Of a DNA stretch of 21,168 nucleotides, positions 14,996 to 21,168 are shown piece after piece. A program made the translations under genes and the position numbers. Positions within the stretch are counted from its first letter, which is position 1, and every line of letters begins with the position of its first letter. The notes under the pieces are model-generated. The model was not told the origin of the DNA and searched no databases. It worked only from the letters and a program-made list of their open reading frames with translations. The stretch lies in IMG/VR virus record IMGVR_UViG_3300034374_008555, positions 1-21,168 of that record, one strand, 5' to 3'. This DNA comes from a virus.

Positions 14996-16014
14996 AACAC
15001 TTTGAAATGCCCCAAGGTTATACCTTGATGATCAGCCCATCGCTGATGAATGAGATAGCGTATCTTCATTCAAAGAATGACAATAAGGAATGGTGCGGTG
15101 TACTGTTCTACGAAAAAGTATCAGGATCCATCTTTACAGATGATCTTGTGCTACGTGCAAAACACATCTATCTTCTTGACATAGGAAGTTCTGCATATAC
15201 AGAAGGCTCCATTGATCTTGAACTCCTTGATTTCTTTGAAGAGGTTCCTGAAGCTGAAGACATGAAACGTGGATTCATTCACACTCATCATGGTATGAAA
15301 GCATACTTCTCAGGAACTGACATGTCTGAGCTGTATGACAATACCAAGTACTATGATTACTATCTGTCCCTCATAGTCAACCATGCTACCCTGTTTGTTA
15401 CCAAGATAGGCATGGAGGCTGAGATAGGAGTGACAGGAACTGCATTTAAAATAGAGAACCCACCTATTCTTACATTCGATGGTAAGGTGGAGTTTGATAT
15501 TCCTGTCAACCTTGCAGCAAGACAGTTCAAGCTGTCAAAGCCTGTGGTACAGGGATATCAGAGTTCAAGACAGTTGTACAAGGACACTCCGTTCGAGGAT
15601 CATATCTCTCCTAACCAGATGACCATCTTTGATGTGCCTGGAGTGGAGTCTGAGTTTGATAAATATCCGGAGCATATGTACAGCATCAATGCCTTTACTG
15701 CAGTACGTAAGTTGATAGGTCTGCCGATAAGTAAGGAGTTTACAAAGGAAAATATCATAAATGCGTTGAAACCCTTTGAAGCTTTTTCTGAAGAAACAAA
15801 GCGGGCCATCATTGATACTGAGATAGAGCATTCTATCGGTCTTATTTTACAAGAGGTCTATGGTACTCAGGAAGAGGATGTGGTTTTAGGATGTAATGAG
15901 ATCTATAACGTGATGGCGGATTATTTTCCAGAAGACAGAGAGCTCAAGGATCATCCGTTCGTACAAGAAGTGATAAATACACTTTTTGAAGAAATAGGAG
16001 TATTGACCATGTAA
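14992..16014 (+). CDS. JAB/JAMM metallopeptidase (Ubl deconjugase or processing enzyme)
   Basis: A 340-residue protein whose first 150 residues are a JAB/MPN domain with an intact zinc site: Glu33 in KEWCGVLFY, and the HxHx7SxxD motif formed by His97, His99, Ser107 and Asp110 (FIHTHHGMKAYFSGTDMSEL). All catalytic residues are present, so active cleavage of isopeptide or C-terminal peptide bonds is likely. It could mature the Ubl tail (ending AGA) or strip the Ubl from targets. Residues 150-340 form a large extension with no recognised domain (TIFDVPGVESEFDKY, later a helical part). The start overlaps the E2 stop by four bases (ATGA), implying coupled translation. Confidence 0.92.
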   Translation: MKHFEMPQGYTLMISPSLMNEIAYLHSKNDNKEWCGVLFYEKVSGSIFTDDLVLRAKHIYLLDIGSSAYTEGSIDLELLDFFEEVPEAEDMKRGFIHTHHGMKAYFSGTDMSELYDNTKYYDYYLSLIVNHATLFVTKIGMEAEIGVTGTAFKIENPPILTFDGKVEFDIPVNLAARQFKLSKPVVQGYQSSRQLYKDTPFEDHISPNQMTIFDVPGVESEFDKYPEHMYSINAFTAVRKLIGLPISKEFTKENIINALKPFEAFSEETKRAIIDTEIEHSIGLILQEVYGTQEEDVVLGCNEIYNVMADYFPEDRELKDHPFVQEVINTLFEEIGVLTM

Positions 16015-16044
16015 TTACAGTAACTTATAATAAAATCATATAAA

Positions 16045-16722
16045 ATGAATGATACACGTTATGGTAGATTCAAGGACAGCCCATGGTTCGGTAAATCCCT
16101 CCCTCCTATTATTGTAGGAGGTGCGGGCGGTATCGGATCATGGTTCATGATCCTTCTGATGCGTACAGGAGATCATCAGGTAATGCTGATGGATCCTGAT
16201 ATTGTAGAGGAGAGCAATCTTGCAGGTCAGTTCTACACTGAAGCTGATATAGGTAAAACAAAGGTGGCTGCTGTCTCTGATCATGTTGATAGGATGTGCG
16301 GTAATAAGCCTGGGCTGTTTTACAATACTGAAAGATATCTTCCAGGATCTGAGGCTACTCCCATCATGGTCTCATGTTTTGATAACATGCAGGCCAGACA
16401 GGACATGTTCGCCAACTGGGAGAAGCAGGACAACCCTAAGCTCTTTATAGATGGTAGGATGAATGCTGAGGCGTTTCAGTTATTTGCAGTGACCCCTAAG
16501 AATGCAGAGAGGTATAAAGAACATCTGTATGATGATTCTTCTGTACCAGATCTTGCATGCAGTTACAAGGCAACTTCTCACACTGCAGCCATGCTTGCAG
16601 GTAAGATGGTAGCTGTTCTGAACAACTGGATATGCATTGATCATGGATCTGATGCGACCAGGGAGTTGCCTTTCTTCATAAAGTATGATCTTTCAATGAT
16701 GATGGAAACCGTAGAGTTATGA
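16045..16722 (+). CDS. ThiF/E1-like Ubl-activating enzyme
   Basis: A 225-residue Rossmann-type adenylating enzyme. The nucleotide loop is VGGAGGIG (24-31). The acidic strand and following segment MDPDIVEESNLAGQFYTEADIGKTK (49-73) match the D-x-D-x-V-x-x-SN-L block of E1/ThiF/MoeB, with Lys71/73 at the conserved lysine. SCFDNMQAR supplies the conserved Asp113, and Cys172 in DLACSYKATSHTAAM is the candidate catalytic cysteine. The usual Arg of NxRQ is replaced (NLAGQ), and there are no zinc CxxC pairs. The length equals a single-domain bacterial ThiF-type E1. It would adenylate the Ubl C-terminus and pass it to the E2-like protein. Confidence 0.9.
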   Translation: MNDTRYGRFKDSPWFGKSLPPIIVGGAGGIGSWFMILLMRTGDHQVMLMDPDIVEESNLAGQFYTEADIGKTKVAAVSDHVDRMCGNKPGLFYNTERYLPGSEATPIMVSCFDNMQARQDMFANWEKQDNPKLFIDGRMNAEAFQLFAVTPKNAERYKEHLYDDSSVPDLACSYKATSHTAAMLAGKMVAVLNNWICIDHGSDATRELPFFIKYDLSMMMETVEL

Positions 16723-17441
16723 GAATAATACACAATAAAAGCAATAAGAAGGTGATACGGTCCATGCCGGTCACAGGTTGGCCTGTAGAACATAGAGTGA
16801 TTGATGGTTATATCTATGGATTCTCAAACTCAGTACCTCTGTTTGAGATGAAGTACAACACTTCAGCTAGATTCATTCCTCTTGATGCCATTATTCAAGG
16901 GTCAAGCTCCATAAGCTGTAAGATCATACACAGTTATGGAAAGAAACGTAAGGATATAATGGATCTTGTAAATGATCATGTGGGAAATGATGTTGCCAAC
17001 TATATGATGAGCAGTAGAGCTCCTTATGATGATACTCTGTTCCTTAAGGATGGGGTCATGTACAGACATAAGGATGATGTTGTTATCCCACTGTTCGGAT
17101 TATTCATAAAGAACAATACTACGAACAGGATATCCATTAAGAAGGATGTTGCCATCAACGCTGCAATAGGTAGCTCTGTCATCAATGTTCCGCATGACTC
17201 AGTACTGTATGTTCATCCGCTATGCCTTACAAAAGGTACAAAGGAGGAGTATACTTTCGGACCACATGTGAGAAAATTGAAAAAGACCTTTGAAAGACTT
17301 GAGTATTCTGAGGATCTGAGTATATTTGACGACATGTTCGATCACAGGATCAAGGCCCCTAAGGGATTTGGCGAGTTTGAACAGTTCAACAGTAAAGTAA
17401 ATACACACTTAAAACAACTAATAAATGAAATCTATGAATGA
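16719..17441 (+). CDS. unknown protein coupled to the E1-like gene (240 aa)
   Basis: A 240-residue product of unknown family, beginning with a basic segment (MRIIHNKSNKKVIRS). The body contains aromatic- and Val/Ile-rich strands (YIYGFSNSVPLFEMKYN, VVIPLFGLFIKNN, SVINVPHDSVLYVHPLCL) and ends with helices (RKLKKTFERLEYS, NSKVNTHLKQLINEIYE). Its ATG overlaps the E1 stop by four bases, the same junction as E2/JAB, which makes it a candidate fifth member of the conjugation operon. No catalytic pattern stands out. It could be a substrate adaptor or target, or simply a neighbour. Confidence 0.75.
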   Translation: MRIIHNKSNKKVIRSMPVTGWPVEHRVIDGYIYGFSNSVPLFEMKYNTSARFIPLDAIIQGSSSISCKIIHSYGKKRKDIMDLVNDHVGNDVANYMMSSRAPYDDTLFLKDGVMYRHKDDVVIPLFGLFIKNNTTNRISIKKDVAINAAIGSSVINVPHDSVLYVHPLCLTKGTKEEYTFGPHVRKLKKTFERLEYSEDLSIFDDMFDHRIKAPKGFGEFEQFNSKVNTHLKQLINEIYE

Positions 17442-18447
17442 ACAGGAGTACAGAAATGCAGAGGGTATATCAAGGTCACTTCTCAGTGACTTTGATGATC
17501 ACCCCATGAATGTGAAAGAACCCAGAGAAAGTGTAGAATCAGATGCATTCCGTATAGGGAGTGCATTTGACGCTCTGATGTTCCAGACACCGGATGAATG
17601 GAATGAGAGATACTATGTATCGACTGCAACTCCTCCTACAGGAATGATGGTAGGTATGGTAGAGGCTGCAATAAACATCAAACTTGCAGATCCTTTTGGA
17701 GATGTTGATGTTGCAGATCTTGCGTTTGAAGCCTCTGACTACAAGCCTTCCTATAAGAAGACCGCACTTACTCAGTTTGAGACCTTCAGTGACTACATCA
17801 ACGAAAGATGTGAGAATGATGGTAAGGTCTGTATTTCTCAGGAAGAGTATGATATGATGAGCAGAATGAAGGCGAACTGTCTGACAGACAGCTCTGCCAG
17901 AAGATTCTTTATCAGAAATGCACATCCTGATCTTGAGCTGAAGTTTCAGGTACCGGTATTCTGGGAGCAGTCAGGAGTAACATGCAAGGCCCTTCTTGAT
18001 ATTGTACTTGTAGATCATGCGGAGAAGAAGATATACCCTGTGGATCTGAAGACAACTTCAAGCAGTGTATATTATTTTGCATCTTCATTCATCAAGTACA
18101 AGTATTATCTACAGTCCTCCATGTACACTGCAGCAGTTGAAGAGCTGTTCGCCAATGAGATCTCTGAGGGTTATACTGTTGAGAACTTCAAGTTCATTGT
18201 AGTAGGCACTACTGGACGCAATGAAGTTCTTACATATACTGTATCTGATGCAGATCTGCGGGCAGGAGATTACGGTTATACTGATCTGTATGGTAACTAT
18301 CATAGAGGTTGGATAACCCTTCTTGAAGATCTGTCATGGCACTATGAGAATGATCTTTGGCAACATCCACGTAATGTGTATGCACACGATCATGACATGC
18401 CTTTAAACTGTACAGCACCATGGAAACAGCAACTGCAGTTACAATAA
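17425..18447 (+). CDS. RecE/Cas4-type PD-(D/E)XK exonuclease
   Basis: A 340-residue nuclease of the RecB/RecE superfamily. It opens with the ISRSLLSDFDDHP segment (15-27) typical of the family's N-terminus, then FRIGSAFDALMF (42-53). The catalytic region has LELKFQVPVF, CKALLDIV (Asp192) and YPVDLKT (Asp207, Lys209), followed by LQSSMYTAAV (Gln230, Tyr234), the QxxxY motif of RecB-like nucleases. In phages such enzymes resect DNA ends for annealing by a recombinase, here perhaps the Sak4-like ATPase. It follows the E1 block with a 17-base overlap. A 5'-3' exonuclease role is the most likely. Confidence 0.85.
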   Translation: MKSMNEQEYRNAEGISRSLLSDFDDHPMNVKEPRESVESDAFRIGSAFDALMFQTPDEWNERYYVSTATPPTGMMVGMVEAAINIKLADPFGDVDVADLAFEASDYKPSYKKTALTQFETFSDYINERCENDGKVCISQEEYDMMSRMKANCLTDSSARRFFIRNAHPDLELKFQVPVFWEQSGVTCKALLDIVLVDHAEKKIYPVDLKTTSSSVYYFASSFIKYKYYLQSSMYTAAVEELFANEISEGYTVENFKFIVVGTTGRNEVLTYTVSDADLRAGDYGYTDLYGNYHRGWITLLEDLSWHYENDLWQHPRNVYAHDHDMPLNCTAPWKQQLQLQ

Positions 18448-19163
18448 AGGATCCTACCTGTGTAAGTATCAGAGTCGATGATACTGCAGAGATACGGCAG
18501 GATGATAAGACCATTCATGAAGTACGTCACTCCGGTATGAGTTACGCTCCTGGCAGGATCATTCCTGTCCAGGACGGACTCTTCCGTATAGAGAGTATAG
18601 AGAAGAAGGGACCTAACCTTTATTATCTGTATTCCATGGAGACGTCTGACTCTTCCATATTCCTGACACCGATGTTATTCAATACAAGGTCTCAGGTAAT
18701 GTGGGACACATACTTCATGAATGTATTCCTGTGGATGGAAGATGTACCTACCATGAGACTTCATGTTCTTTTACGTAAAGGTTATACTGATGCATTCAAT
18801 GCATTGGAGGCCATTATAAAGAACCATGATGACTTTGTGGACAGGTTGGAGGTCGATGATTTCTCGGTCATGTACGTGTTCAACGTGCCTATAATATATG
18901 AGGACGACTTCCTTAAGTTTGTAAAAGGCAAATACTCTCAGATGTCAGATGCCTATAAGGTAAGGATACTTGATTTTCATTCAATGAAAAAGACCCATGA
19001 GGTCTATGGTATCCTGTACAGGACAGATAAGAGAAAGGCCAAAGTAGAAGAAAGAATAGGCGAGGATCTTCCTGATTCTGCCGAACTATATCACATAATA
19101 GATGAAGATAGGGAAACATATAAGACCAGATACAGGATCTTCAGATCTCAAGCAATGGGATAG
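18420..19163 (+). CDS. unknown protein (247 aa)
   Basis: A 247-residue product between the RecE-like nuclease and uracil-DNA glycosylase, overlapping both (by 28 and 62 bases). It has a mixed strand/helix N-terminal half (residues 10-85, including FRIESIEKKGPNLYYLYSME) and a helical middle (MRLHVLLRKGYTDAFNALEA). Its charged C-terminal region (RTDKRKAKVEERIGED, then RETYKTRYRIFRS) is rich in basic residues and would suit nucleic-acid binding. No catalytic motif or family is recognised. Given its neighbours it may be an accessory DNA-repair or recombination protein. Confidence 0.7.
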   Translation: METATAVTIKDPTCVSIRVDDTAEIRQDDKTIHEVRHSGMSYAPGRIIPVQDGLFRIESIEKKGPNLYYLYSMETSDSSIFLTPMLFNTRSQVMWDTYFMNVFLWMEDVPTMRLHVLLRKGYTDAFNALEAIIKNHDDFVDRLEVDDFSVMYVFNVPIIYEDDFLKFVKGKYSQMSDAYKVRILDFHSMKKTHEVYGILYRTDKRKAKVEERIGEDLPDSAELYHIIDEDRETYKTRYRIFRSQAMG

Positions 19164-19812
19164 GATCATGAAGCCTATAATGGCTGATATGTCAGATCTT
19201 GGTATGAGAGTTGCAAAGTTACGGGCAGCTACCTTGGTAATACCTTCCAAGAAAGATACCTTCCGGGCATTTGAACTTACTCAACCTGAGAACTTAAAGG
19301 TGATACTTGTAGGACAGGATCCATATCCTAAGTATGGACAGCCTACAGGTGTGGCCTTTGGAGTTGACATTGAGAGATCCAAGACAGTTCCTTTTTCACT
19401 GAAGATGATACTGGAGGAGGTTGAGAACACTACCGGTGTCCTTCAGCTTGATCCTGATCATACTCTTGAGCCATGGTGCAGGCAAGGGGTTCTCATGTTG
19501 AACACTGCCTTTACACTTGAAGCAGGACGGATAGGTTCCCATACAGAGATGTGGAGACCTTTTACTGAAAGACTGTTGACAGCCATCACAAAGGAATATC
19601 CTGATGTGCCTGTCATCTTCTTAGGATCCAAAGCTGCTGCATTTGAGAAGTGTCTGAACGGCAATCCCGTACTCAAGGCATCCCATCCTGCAGCAGAGGC
19701 CTATGGTAGAAGAGGAGGTTTTCTTAAAAGTGGTATCTTCAGTAAATGCAATATAGTATTGGAAGAACAGGGTAAAGAGCCTATAGACTGGAATCTACAT
19801 GAAAGCGTATAA
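19102..19812 (+). CDS. ung: uracil-DNA glycosylase, family 1 (Ung)
   Basis: A 236-residue uracil-DNA glycosylase that removes uracil from DNA. The water-activating motif GQDPYP (71-76, Asp73), uracil-recognition Asn134 in LMLNTAF, the strand VIFLGSKAAAF, and a His motif at SHPAAEAY (His195) follow the family 1 order. The C-terminal IVLEEQGKEPIDW closely matches the end of E. coli Ung. The usual HPSPLS minor-groove loop, with its intercalating Leu, is HPAAEA here. The ATG at 19102 lies 62 bases inside the previous gene. A later ATG at 19168 is possible but would remove the conserved Trp region near residue 19. It probably guards phage DNA against dUTP incorporation or deamination. Confidence 0.95.
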   Translation: MKIGKHIRPDTGSSDLKQWDRIMKPIMADMSDLGMRVAKLRAATLVIPSKKDTFRAFELTQPENLKVILVGQDPYPKYGQPTGVAFGVDIERSKTVPFSLKMILEEVENTTGVLQLDPDHTLEPWCRQGVLMLNTAFTLEAGRIGSHTEMWRPFTERLLTAITKEYPDVPVIFLGSKAAAFEKCLNGNPVLKASHPAAEAYGRRGGFLKSGIFSKCNIVLEEQGKEPIDWNLHESV

Positions 19813-19960
19813 AGTAGTACTGACCCATAAAAAGAGGTTGGAAACAAGAATAGTGGTCGTACTGGCTACTGACACTGCAGGTCTTAAACTGCAAATTGCT
19901 ATGCAATTTCCGGATTATGATTGGTTTGCACCTGCAGATGAGGTCTATGATGTTGTTTAA
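19799..19960 (+). CDS. 53-residue unknown protein
   Basis: A 53-residue frame opened by an ATG 14 bases before the end of the glycosylase gene. The product begins with a basic strand-like segment (MKAYKVVLTHKKR, then RIVVVLATDTAG) and ends with an acidic, aromatic segment (QFPDYDWFAPADEVYDVV). It reads like a single beta-alpha-beta unit. Real codon-like composition and the short overlap seen throughout this operon support it. No family is recognised. It is the last gene before a roughly 50-base A/T-rich gap with a possible promoter. Confidence 0.6.
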   Translation: MKAYKVVLTHKKRLETRIVVVLATDTAGLKLQIAMQFPDYDWFAPADEVYDVV

Positions 19961-19965
19961 AACAT

Positions 19966-19973
19966 TATATTTG
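19966..19973 (+). promoter_or_regulatory. possible Bacteroidota -7 promoter element
   Basis: TATATTTG fits the Bacteroidota -7 consensus TAnnTTTG. It lies 37 bases before the ATG at 20011, in the A/T-rich gap 19961-20010. No good -33 TTTG partner stands at the usual distance, so this is only a candidate promoter for the MazG-like and ribonucleotide reductase genes. Confidence 0.3.
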
Positions 19974-20010
19974 TGATCTCAGTATATTTTTAATTCAATA
20001 ACTAACTAAA

Positions 20011-20547
20011 ATGAATAGAGGTGGACCCAAGTATGTGGTCAAAAGACCAACTCTTATCAATAGAGTTGCAAACTGGAGTCGTATCGGAGGACTTCCAAAG
20101 ATGAATCAACCTGGATTTCCTGAATCAAATGTTCAGGGATCCCATTACGAACAGATCGTAGAGGAACTTGAAGAGCTCAGACAGGCTCTTAACAGGGATA
20201 CTCAGAATATCGTAGAGATAGCTGACGCTCTTGGAGATCTTGTGTGGGTGACCTTACGTATGAGTATGGTACATGGACTTGACATCAATTATGTGATGAC
20301 CAAGATCTATGAGAGTAACATGTCAAAGTTCTGCAGTTCAAAGGAAGAGGCGGAAGAGACAGTTACAGCATATCTTAACGGAGAGCATCCCAACAAACAG
20401 GGTCAAAAGATCAAATGTTATTTTCAGGAAATGGACAACGGACGTTACTATGTGATCAAGAGAGAATCAGATCATAAGGTAATGAAGTCTATCAATTACG
20501 TTGAACCTGATTTCAGCGAACTCTTAGGAGAAGAGGTAACTCAGTAA
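20011..20547 (+). CDS. MazG-like NTP pyrophosphohydrolase
   Basis: A 178-residue protein with an all-alpha MazG/dUTPase-like NTP pyrophosphohydrolase domain at residues 44-105. The metal-binding pattern is EELEE (51-55) followed by EIADALGD (Glu69, Asp72, Asp76), then the final helix ending around MTKIYESNMSKF. The family hydrolyses NTPs or dNTPs to NMP and pyrophosphate; in phages it is linked to nucleotide-pool control or (p)ppGpp interference. Residues 108-178 form a small beta-rich tail (KIKCYFQEMDNGRYYVIKRE) beyond the core. A leader ctaactaaaATG and a -7-like element precede it. The exact nucleotide substrate cannot be told. Confidence 0.8.
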   Translation: MNRGGPKYVVKRPTLINRVANWSRIGGLPKMNQPGFPESNVQGSHYEQIVEELEELRQALNRDTQNIVEIADALGDLVWVTLRMSMVHGLDINYVMTKIYESNMSKFCSSKEEAEETVTAYLNGEHPNKQGQKIKCYFQEMDNGRYYVIKRESDHKVMKSINYVEPDFSELLGEEVTQ

Positions 20548-20567
20548 TTATAATAACAGTGGCAGTT

Positions 20568-20593
20568 AAAGACGAGGTAACCCCTCGTCTTTT
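20568..20593 (+). terminator. hairpin terminator before the ribonucleotide reductase gene
   Basis: A ten-base-pair perfect stem, AAAGACGAGG (20568-20577) with CCTCGTCTTT (20583-20592), closes a five-base TAACC loop. A short T run continues from the right arm. It begins 20 bases after the MazG-like stop and ends 20 bases before the next ATG. As with the two other hairpins here, a gene start follows immediately, without room for a promoter. Confidence 0.85.
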
Positions 20594-20612
20594 CTGTCTC
20601 TAAACAATTCAA

Positions 20613-21168
20613 ATGGATAAAAGTAATCAGATCCTAAGTGACATAGTTGTCTTTAACAAGTACGCAAAGTACTTATCGAACGAAGAAAGAAGAGAGACGT
20701 GGGAAGAGATAGTTGATAGGTACATCATTATGATGAAGAAGAAGTACCCCAACCTTACTCTTGAAATAGAAGAGAATGCCAAGTTCATATATGATAAGAA
20801 GATACTCATGTCGATGAGAGGTGCTCAATTTGCAGGACCTGCAATTGAAAAGTCAGAATCCAGGGTATATAACTGTGCATATCTTCCTATTGATGACTAC
20901 CGTGCATTCAGTGAGACGATGTTCCTGCTTCTTGGTGGTACCGGTGTAGGATATTCTGTACAGCGTGATCATGTGAATAACCTTCCAGAGATAGTAAAGC
21001 CTAAGAAAAAGCAGAAGTATCTTGTAGGAGATTCCATTGAGGGATGGGCAGATGCAGTGCGTCATCTTATGGCAGCCTACTTCGGACTACGTAAGACAAA
21101 GCCTGTGTTTGATTTCTCTGATATCAGACCTAAAGGTGCAAGACTGGTAACTGCAGGTGGTAAAGCCC
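20613..21168 (+). CDS. nrdJ: class II (B12-dependent) ribonucleoside-triphosphate reductase, N-terminal part (3' partial)
   Basis: The ATG at 20613 opens a frame of 185 complete codons that runs off the window without a stop. The sequence follows the N-terminal region of the monomeric adenosylcobalamin-dependent ribonucleotide reductase, RTPR type: IVVFNKYAKYL, RRETWEEIVDRY, SMRGAQFAGPAIE, RVYNCAYLPIDDYRAFSE, LLLGGTGVGYSVQ, and the DFSDIRPKGARL strand. The Cys in YNCAYLP is the first residue of the redox pair in this family. The enzyme makes deoxynucleotides from ribonucleotides and needs coenzyme B12, so the phage would depend on host cobalamin. It lies after a hairpin and a MazG-like gene. 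Confidence 0.92.
   Translation, partial: MDKSNQILSDIVVFNKYAKYLSNEERRETWEEIVDRYIIMMKKKYPNLTLEIEENAKFIYDKKILMSMRGAQFAGPAIEKSESRVYNCAYLPIDDYRAFSETMFLLLGGTGVGYSVQRDHVNNLPEIVKPKKKQKYLVGDSIEGWADAVRHLMAAYFGLRKTKPVFDFSDIRPKGARLVTAGGKA

Noticed and set aside
20613-21168. Possible intein or split in the ribonucleotide reductase
   Set aside because: The visible N-terminal part matches the family without interruption. Any insertion would lie beyond the window and cannot be judged.
1-21168. tRNA genes, CRISPR arrays, insertion sequences or attachment sites
   Set aside because: No cloverleaf-like segment, regularly spaced repeat, transposase or terminal repeat was seen; all larger stretches are explained by coding genes.
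1-21168. High frequency of GATC sites across the window
   Set aside because: GATC looks common by eye, but it was not counted against expectation. The genome's preference for GAT/ATC-containing codons could explain it.

Overview
The window looks like the DNA-replication and nucleotide-metabolism region of a tailed double-stranded DNA phage, or an integrated or metagenomic copy of one, that infects a Bacteroidota host. Every supported gene lies on the + strand. Genes are packed head to tail, with overlaps of 1 to 85 bases and gaps rarely above 50. Starts are almost always ATG behind A/T-rich leaders without a purine-rich Shine-Dalgarno box, as is usual in Bacteroidota. No structural, lysis or integration gene is visible, so the phage family cannot be fixed. 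The set of family A polymerase, SF2 helicase, DnaB-like ATPase, Sak4-like ATPase, putative SSB, primase and uracil-DNA glycosylase resembles replication modules described for crAss-like and other Bacteroidota phages. This is a comparison from memory, not a search.

Layout. Positions 1-1192 hold the end of one gene and four small unrecognised genes, one with a duplicated CGFC motif. Positions 1194-5385 form a tightly coupled block: a three-helix membrane protein, a CobS/MoxR-type AAA+ ATPase, a CobT/VWA-like partner that seems to have lost its metal site, and three unrecognised proteins. The block ends at a hairpin (5394-5422). Positions 5444-14024 are the replication and recombination operon: an unknown protein, DNA polymerase I, an SF2 helicase, two small or unknown proteins, a DnaB-like helicase, a Sak4-like ATPase, a putative SSB, a DnaG-like primase, a PD-(D/E)XK resolvase-like nuclease, a small helical protein and, last, a 72-residue ubiquitin-like protein. 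A second hairpin (14032-14063) follows.

Positions 14093-19960 begin with an E2-like protein (SHSH...FCLG, Cys104), a JAB/JAMM peptidase with a complete HxHx7SxxD site, and a ThiF/E1-like adenylating enzyme. They continue without a break into an unknown protein, a RecE-type nuclease, another unknown protein, uracil-DNA glycosylase and a 53-residue protein. Positions 20011-21168 hold a MazG-like NTP pyrophosphohydrolase, a third hairpin, and the start of a B12-dependent class II ribonucleotide reductase that runs off the window.

The standout is the Ubl, E2, JAB and E1 set. Together these are the parts of a ubiquitin-like conjugation and deconjugation pathway, placed inside a phage replication region. 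Related bacterial operons are known in antiviral defence and in the PRTRC plasmid gene set. Here the pathway is phage-borne and its genes are interleaved with recombination and repair genes. That points to a role in modifying phage replication proteins, or in attacking or imitating host protein tagging; neither role can be decided from sequence. A second possible system is the CobS/CobT-like ATPase cassette, in a phage that also carries a B12-dependent reductase.
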